Shown here one piece after another: positions 57,790 to 64,000 of a stretch of 64,000 nucleotides of DNA. A program made the position numbers and the translations under genes. The notes beneath the pieces were generated by a model. That model had not been told where the DNA came from. It worked only from the letters and a program-made list of their open reading frames with translations, and did no database searches. Position 1 is the stretch's first letter; each line of letters opens with the position of its first letter. The DNA is from Lotus japonicus (Eukaryota > Streptophyta > Magnoliopsida > Fabales > Fabaceae), in the NCBI RefSeq assembly GCF_012489685.1, contig NC_080041.1, positions 96,719,090-96,783,089 of the forward strand. The letters are read 5' to 3'.

Positions 57790-58450
57790 GGCCAAGGATT
57801 ATATTGTCTCTTTCCCTTTATTTTCTTTTGTTTTTTTATTTATCTTTTTAAGTCTTATTTAGTGGCTCTAGTATTAGTTGAGTTTGTTTATATTTCAGCA
57901 TCATCATTTACATTTTAGTCCTTCTTAGAGTCTTTATTGCACTTTTAGTCCTTAGGATTGAGTATTTTTGCAGTTTGGTCCTTGGTCTAGCATGTGGGAG
58001 CAATTGAGGGAAGAATAGGAAAGAATGATTTTGGTCTTTTTGAGTTTTATTTATTATTTTTGTTAGAATTATGATTTTGAGGATGTGTTGATTAACTTCT
58101 GAACTTCTATGGCTTTATTTGATGTCTGTTGTTACAAAGTGATGCTTGATGTTCATTTAGTGTGCAATCTAGACGTTAATGCTCATCATAAGTTGTCTTG
58201 GAATCTTTCTTGATGAAGATGACAAAGGTTGATGATGATTAAGGGTTCAAGAGGTTTCAGAAACTGAGTAGTGAAGAAAGTAAGAGCTATTGAAGGTGCA
58301 TTAAATGGATCAAAGTGAGCTGAAAGAAGAGCAAAAGATGCAGCCAGTCGAGGTTTCCACGCATGTGCGTGCACTCTGGCCACGCACATGCGTGGTTGGT
58401 CAGTAGCTTGATACCTATGGACGAGAAGGCCACACATGTGTGGGCACAAA
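57790..58450. mobile_element. Unresolved insertion in the endonuclease region of the old LINE
   Basis: The LINE reading is lost between the IGDFN motif near 58460 and the NHPAFKPL segment near 57720, leaving about 0.65 kb of unrelated sequence. Its left edge is T-rich (57815-57850), which would fit the tail of a minus-strand retroposon. It holds CTTTTAGTCCTT-type phrases and a 15-bp perfect inverted repeat at 58357-58395. No duplication was identified. Confidence 0.45.
58357..58395. repeat. 15-bp perfect inverted repeat
   Basis: CCACGCATGTGCGTG and CACGCACATGCGTGG are separated by 9 bp. Within each arm GCATGTGC is also near-palindromic. Function unknown. Confidence 0.7.
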
Positions 58451-58643
58451 GACCACATTAAAATCACCTATAGTAAGCCAAGGCTCTACAAATCATTGGC
58501 TAAGGCTTTTTAGCACAACCAAAGTTCTTGTCTCCTACTCGAATTGAGACTCGCATAGACCACATAACACACCCAATTTTGTGCACCACAACAACTAGCC
58601 CTTGAGACCACCTGAGGATGAGTGTCTATTGCTTGGACACAAT

Positions 58644-58986
58644 GATTTGAAGCTTTCAACCTTCTATCTATGGGGTTGTTGAGACCCATTGTCTCTTTGA
58701 TAGAGTGACATCGTTTTGGAGGGGAATGGGTTATAAACTATCTAGTGTTTCTGAAGCTGTAGGATACATTGGGGGTATATCAATTTTGGTTCCTATCGTA
58801 GAAATTCACTTGATTCTGAAATTCACTGCAATATGAGCAAAAATTCAATATACCCCCAATACGTCTTACTGCTTTAGAAGCACTAGATAGTTCGTAATCC
58901 ATTCCCTTCCCGAACGATGTCACCCTGTCATAGAGGCATGGGTCTCAACAACTGCAAATATAGAAGATTGAAAGCTTCGAATCAAG
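58644..58986. repeat. Inverted duplication within the LINE endonuclease
   Basis: The left arm (about 58644-58800) and right arm (about 58830-58986) are imperfect reverse complements over roughly 150 bp. Both contain GTTGTTGAGACCCAT, ACTATCTAGTG and TTGGGGGTAT on opposite strands. The right arm is the genuine endonuclease sequence in order; the left arm occupies the place where the next endonuclease segment should be. Confidence 0.75.
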
Positions 58987-59045
58987 TCCTTCACCCTCCT
59001 TTGTCCACGAGCACCCACTCTTCCACGTATGTTCTAGGCAATCAT

Positions 59046-60336
59046 GCTTAGAGTTTTACAATCCATAAACACAAGGTAGGAGGTAGGATCACCCACATAG
59101 AGCTCAACAGCTCCAGTGTGGGCCAAGAGCCCTAGTATTCTCCTCCTTGGTAAGCTTCGAATCTGGTGAGGTTAGGGCGATGACCGAAGATAATGGGAAG
59201 GTTTAATTTGGAACATTTTTTCATAAAGGAGATATGGAGAGGGAGCGATCGAATGAGCCTTGTGATAGTAGGTTTAGCCAAGAGGTGATCGTGGATATGG
59301 GTATGTGGGGGAAGAAAGATGTGTAGGAATTTCAGGTGGTAGTGGTGGAGGAAAATGAGAAATTTGCGTTTAGGGGTAAGGGAGAACGAGAACGAGAAGG
59401 TGGTCGTGATTTTGGGGTTGAGAGGGAGGGAGGGAGAGTACCTTTGGCTGAGAAAAGGTAGGAGCCTGAGAAATTTATAGGTTTGGGAAATTTTTGTATT
59501 TAAAGCTTTAAATTGATGGAAGAAGATGATGGAGGATGAAGATGATTGGGGGATGAAGATGATGAAATTTTTGGTCCCTCTATTTATTCCGCATCCAAAT
59601 TTAAAATAATTAAAGAATACATAATTAAAAAGTTACATATCACCATTTCAAATCATCAGTCAAACGAGTGTAAGGACTAAAATCACACACGCTAACAAGC
59701 TAAAAGATGTGAATTGAGGAAAAAATAATTGAGTGATGAAAACCAATAATTTGTTTTAATTAGGAAAAGGACATATATAACCCCAAAAAAATCGTTTAAG
59801 AACATTGCTATTAATATCACCTCACACATTTTGATGATTCTAATGGGTAAGGTACGGTATGAAATAAATGCATTTCGCACTTTAAAATGAGATCGATTAA
59901 AAAAAAATGTGGTATACATTTATATTTTTTTTCATACCTGTGTATGATTTTTTCCGTGGAATATAATTAATATCATTCGGGTTATTTTCCAATGTTAAAA
60001 AATAATATCATTGGGGTTGCTATTAATAACAATGCCCATATTTAATTACTCAAATTCATGGAGCTGCATACAAGTATTTATGCAAATTTTCTACCTTAAC
60101 TCCTAGAATACGTTGTTTTTGGTACATTTGTAAAGAATAGGAAAATAGGCCGAGTCATTTTCAACAATGTTGTTGTTGTGTGATTGAAAGAAACTGAGAA
60201 AAGGAGAGTTGGCGTCTTTTGCCCTCCACGCACCCACACCTTGACACGTTTCTCTCCCTCTCATTCAGAATATTTTCATTTGTAATTTAGATACATCAAA
60301 ATTAACAGATATAGACATTTCATTATCTATGCAAAT
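59046..60336. other. Possible 5' part of the old LINE, then AT-rich DNA
   Basis: 59046-59460 is GC-richer than its surroundings and directly upstream of the LINE endonuclease start on the minus strand, so it may be the LINE's ORF1 or 5' UTR. No domain is readable. 59500-60336 is AT-rich with no gene; GTTGCTATTAATAACAATG near 60015 and similar words near 59805 hint at a decayed fold-back element. Confidence 0.35.
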
Positions 60337-60352
60337 AAAATTATTCGAGTTT

Positions 60353-60462
60353 CTTCTTTTACATAAGAATTTAAATTGCACCCGCCCGAGATTGAACCCT
60401 AGATCTTCCGCTCCTAACGCCTATGTCCCATAGCTCTTAACACTTGAGGTATCATTCGAGAC
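60353..60462 (-). mobile_element. tRNA-derived SINE (copy 3, minus strand)
   Basis: Read on the minus strand it has an A box (ACCTCAAGTG), a B box (GGTTCAATCTC) and a 3' part GGGTGCAATTTAAATTCTTATG, like the copies at 41417 and 42176. A perfect 16-bp duplication AAAATTATTCGAGTTT flanks it at 60337-60352 and 60463-60478. Confidence 0.8.
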
Positions 60463-60478
60463 AAAATTATTCGAGTTT

Positions 60479-61449
60479 AAATTTATAGTTTTTTAAATTT
60501 TACAAGTATAAGTTGTGAAAAATAATAATTACCCTGTGGGTTAGACGTTGAAATAATAAGTTGTTTAACATGATATTAGAGCCTCAATAATCAAGCAATT
60601 TATTGTTCGAGTTTAAACGGGGTCTTACGTGAGGGGATATGTTAGAATTTAAAAAATAATAACAATATAATTAAAATCATTCATATAACTCTTACCCAAT
60701 AACTTAAGCTTTTGATATAATCGGTTATTTCACATAAATAATCAAATTGCTCAATAATTTTAATTCCATGGTTGTATTGAAAAAACATATTTTATCTAAA
60801 AGTTATTAATAATTTAAGATTACTAGTCTAATACATATACATATGTAAGTTGATATCTTTCTATACTATATATATATATTATTGATTTTTGGTGTGCAAC
60901 AAAAACCTCTTTTAAGATATACATCATCTCTATCTGCTCCAAATTCAAAGCTTCTTTTCCAATACACACATATATATACCACCTTGCACTCACATGATAC
61001 AAAGGGGGAGACTAGTGTGTGGGTGTGTCTGAGCATCATGCGTTATACTGAATAAATTCACGAAAGAAATGAGGACAAATAGCAAAATCTAAGCTCATAC
61101 CTCATGTTTTTCTTCACGCAAGCAAGCAGCTAAGTGTGGAGGTTACTTAAGCCTTTGCTCCCTCGCGTGGCTTTAAAGCCTTCTTTCTTTCCTCATTAAA
61201 TCTTCATTAAAATCACTTCCCCCACCAAACATATCCTAAATTCCTCAAGCACCACCATTCCTTCTTCTCCTCCTCCTCTCATTTAATTCCTCCTTTCCTC
61301 TTTCCTTCAAATTCAAAGCCCATTTCTATCACCAATTAAAACCCTAGGATTTTTTTTCCTTTTTAACCTAATTATTACATCAAAATACTTTCCCCTTACA
61401 TATATATTCATTTAAACGAAAAAGTCATACTTCTTACCCATTAGAGATC
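60479..61449 (+). promoter_or_regulatory. Upstream region of LBD gene 2
   Basis: A TATA-like ACATATATATACC at about 60967-60979, followed by CT-rich leader sequence (61180-61340), is a plausible promoter and 5' UTR for the gene starting at 61450. No exon junction was seen before the ATG. The transcription start is not determined. Confidence 0.4.
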
Positions 61450-61800
61450 ATGAGTCTAAATTCTTGCAGCAGCGGCGGTAGCGGTAGCGGCGGCAACGCA
61501 AGTGGTAGTGGATGCGGCGGTGGTGGCAGCAGCAGTAGCCCTTGCGGCGCGTGCAAGTTTTTGAGGAGGAAGTGCGTGGCTGGGTGCATTTTTGCTCCGT
61601 ACTTTGACTCGGAGCAAGGATCGGCCCACTTCGCGGCCGTGCACAGGATTTTCGGGGCGAGCAACGTGTCTAAGCTCCTTCTCAACATTCCACCCAACAG
61701 GAGGCTTGATGCTGTGATCACCATTTGCTTTGAAGCACAAGCAAGGCTTAGAGATCCTGTGTATGGCTGTGTTGGTCACATCTTTGCCCTTCAGCAACAG
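61450..61800 (+). CDS. LOB-domain (LBD) transcription factor, exon 1 (gene runs off the window)
   Basis: 117 codons end in CAG before a GTACTTG donor, at the standard LBD intron site after LQQQ. A Gly/Ser-rich N-terminus (about 30 residues) precedes the LOB domain: zinc motif [15 protein letters not shown], then [23 protein letters not shown] block FGASNVSK, and [20 protein letters not shown] at the end. The Gly/Ser-rich lead and these residues are closest in character to the LBD18/LBD30 group, which acts in vascular and lateral-root development; that placement is inference. Exon 2 (VNLQAEL-type) is not found in the remaining 2.2 kb, so the intron is longer than that or the gene is broken. 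It is the second class I LBD gene in the window. Confidence 0.92.
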
Positions 61801-61906
61801 GTACTTGATTGATTGATTGATTGATTAATTGTTGATTTTGATTTTGATTTGAAATTCTTGGTACTTGATTGATTGATTAATTGTTGATTTTGATTTGAAA
61901 TCCTTG
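61801..61906. repeat. Tandem duplication at the LBD intron start
   Basis: Two adjacent units starting GTACTTGATTGATTGATT (61801 and 61861; 60 and 46 bp) include the intron donor sequence and GATT repeats. Only the first GTACTT follows the exon. Confidence 0.75.
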
Positions 61907-64000
61907 TTAGAATTATACCGTGCATGTTTGGATTAGCTTCAATCTTTTCTCAGAATTAATTTTGAAATTCATAAATTTTCCCCAAAGTTGATTTTGACTG
62001 TAAGGTCTCATATTCTTCATACATGTGTTTGGTAAATCCATGACATTCATTATTTGTTTACTTCTCTGGCTCTTGTCATGATCTTTAGTTTTTTCTTTCC
62101 TTCATAAAGCGTAATTTGCTACCTATGTAGATCTTCGAATTAACTTTTGGTTTCTTATAATTAATTCTGAAATTCAGAAGCTAGAGATTTCCAAACCGGC
62201 TTAAGTGCATATAGTAAGCAACCAAGTCATGAATCATAGGAAAAAGTTATCTTTTAAGACCTCCGCTTCCTTTTTATTCTTCTGGACTCTAGAATGATCA
62301 TCTCAACAAGGAATTTCAGAAAGTGGTGATTTTGTTTTTTGTTTTGCTATTTATTTTAGATATAAATATTTTCCCGGAACCGCATATGAGTACATGACCC
62401 ATGTAATGCACCTATTTATTTGCTTTGTTTTTTAGCCAATAAGTGAAAGTTGAATTTATTCCCCAATTTCTGATGTTCACACATCACATATGGATGCATG
62501 GTTTTGAAACTCATCCGCATTATTATTAAAGAAGTTGATTTATAGCTAAAGCTTCTATATGAAGATATGAGGATATATGCGACGTAACCATTATCTATAC
62601 ATAAATGTTTCTTGTCATATCTTTGTCGATAATTATGAAGATTTTTATATAGTAATGATACTCAACATATAAACAGTGTATAATACTTAATTTGTAAACA
62701 TTTCCTTTCTTATGTATCTCTTTTTTCTTATCATATTCATCAAATACTACATTAATTGCTTCTATCTATTTTCTTTCTTTTTCCCTTAGAACATCTGTTA
62801 ACTGTCTGCACTATGTGAATATATACCAAACATTTTCCTTTTTATATATACCCAATGTTTCTTCAACAAGAGCCTTTCTTTGATTTGGCTACATTGATTA
62901 TAGTAGTGCTTTAGTTTTATGTAAGAGGAACAAAAGTGAGGTTTGGGGAAAGAGAAGAAAATAAAGGTAAGGCCAAACCATGGAAATAGGGGGAGACAGC
63001 TTCTATGCATTTTAGTGAAGTCCATAAATGTTTTAATTGATTAACAAATGATGTGGTCGGCTGTTACATGAATGGCTGGTCTGTGGAATGGGCCTTTTAC
63101 TCCTTTGTTCTTGCTGGTTCTAGGGAAATGGTCGGTTAGTTTCAGAGTTTCAATTAAAAGGCTATGAGAGGGAAAATTAAAATCCATATGTTCTTGCAAT
63201 TAATAATGTGTTTGGTTTGAGTGGAGTGGAAAGAGCTCAAGTTTCTTAAGAGCTAGTTTGTTTCCTGTTTTCAAAACAGTTTTCAGTTTTTATAAACTAA
63301 AAACATGTTTGGTATGACCTGTTTTTAAAAACTGTTTTTGAAAACAATTCTCATTTTCAGTTTTTAAAACTATAAAATTAAAACAGTTAAAAGATGTTTT
63401 TAGTTTCTATTTTTAATTTTTAGATGTCTTTGAAATAAAGTTATATAACCATCCTCGGATATGGCTTAAATTGTACCTGACATTTAAATGTGGAGTGAAT
63501 CTCATTTGGTAGGCTCCACAAGTGAGATTTAACCCCTTGTGACATGACTATGTTGGTGTTGTGTAAGATAGCTTTTAGTCAATTCTAGAGTATTTTTCTA
63601 TTGTTAGCTAGGGTTTTTCCCGAATTGATTACTTACGAAATTTAGCATATTGTGTGTAGTTCTGTACATTGCTTATTAGCAGGGATAGTGAGAAAATTTA
63701 TCGAAGATGAAAAAAAAATATTGGTTATGTGCATGCATGGTTAATTGGATTTACCCTCCTTCTAGGAATAAAATAGTTTAACTAGCCCACAAAAGAACTA
63801 AAAGCTACATCCACCTATATTGTTCAAAAGTATTTACAAGTTCTTGACTGACCAATTAATAAAAAACAACAGGAAAATAAAATATTTTAGAAGACTATTT
63901 ACACACAAGTATTAAGAACAAACATGAAAAAAACAGTAGTATAACACATTTTTTAATAGTCTCTTTTTTAATGCATTTTTCTTTATTATTGAGTGAAATT
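61907..64000. other. Presumed LBD gene 2 intron
   Basis: AT-rich with no coding segment matching an LBD second exon on the plus strand. 63245-63400 has GTTTTCAAAACAGTTTTCAG-type words in both orientations and may be a small fold-back element. The window ends before any acceptor-plus-exon is recognisable. Confidence 0.5.

Larger units (their letters stand above)
51170..59045 (-). mobile_element. Old near-complete LINE, minus strand, interrupted several times
   Basis: Read from right to left it gives the endonuclease start (IRGRVGARGQRRVKDLIR, then SIFAVVETHAS) below 59045. The VYASLN and IGDFN motifs lie near 58460-58560 and WANHPAFKPLVRESWW near 57700. RT follows with QGDPLSPYLFFF near 57080 and FVDDVLLFF near 56960, then a zinc-binding domain (WKKIWRYRIPEKIRFFLWL, CTRCDANLEDVNHLF) at 52730-52870. 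The piece WWAWRWRNNHVF lies near 51800 and the RNase H end (MELVPSDKNVVADFLAR) near 51260-51310. Stops and frameshifts are frequent. Two solo LTRs, an unresolved 0.6-kb insert and an inverted duplication interrupt it. Without the inserts it is about 3.4 kb. Confidence 0.85.

Noticed and set aside
1..64000. CRISPR arrays, operons, bacterial-type ribosome sites
   Set aside because: None seen; the window is plant nuclear DNA and the direct repeats are transposon or LTR arrays.

Overview
This window is nuclear DNA of a flowering plant, almost certainly a dicot and plausibly a papilionoid legume (the legume guess is inference only). The signs are AT-rich spacers, GT-AG introns, plant LOB-domain (LBD) genes, a MAP65 gene, a Tekay-type Ty3/gypsy chromovirus, L1-type LINEs, tRNA-derived SINEs, hAT, Mutator-like and Tourist elements, Helitron ends and a fragment of chloroplast DNA.

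Host genes are few. A 12-exon MAP65 microtubule-bundling gene lies on the minus strand (10663-15053). Its exons sum to 3n+1 because of one extra base in the first coding exon. A two-exon LBD gene lies on the minus strand (31249-33456). The first exon of a second LBD gene lies on the plus strand (61450-61800) and its second exon falls beyond the window. A possible caspase-fold exon remnant sits at the left edge (149-478).

The rest is mostly mobile DNA, and many insertions still show target-site duplications (TSDs). 1-10 kb: a chloroplast mosaic (ycf2 plus the trnI-ycf2 spacer), two Helitron 3' ends facing each other, a short LINE tail, a Tourist-like MITE, a decayed hAT element with an 8-bp TSD, a copia reverse-transcriptase scrap and an AGCTT-rich fold-back element. 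15.7-28.9 kb: a Mutator-like element with long inverted ends holds a MITE and a captured piece of the nuclear gene for chloroplast EF-Tu. That piece was split by a young 10.7-kb Tekay retrotransposon whose 2,940-bp LTRs show no difference where I compared them. 31-34 kb: LBD gene, MITE, then a GGT-rich tract. 39.8-48.8 kb: ORF1-like remnants, SINEs, a Helitron end, two LINE copies (one with a 970-residue open reading frame, nested inside a SINE). 51.2-59.0 kb: an old minus-strand LINE broken by two solo LTRs, one unresolved insertion and an internal inverted duplication.

How the parts relate: the host genes are independent regulators (microtubule organisation; LBD transcription factors). The LINEs supply reverse transcriptase that probably also moves the SINEs, and one SINE copy shares an 11-bp 3' end with the LINE. 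No previously undescribed cellular system stands out. The most notable items are the EF-Tu capture split by a retrotransposon, the MAP65 frameshift, the LINE/SINE shared tail, the chloroplast mosaic and the inverted duplication in the old LINE.
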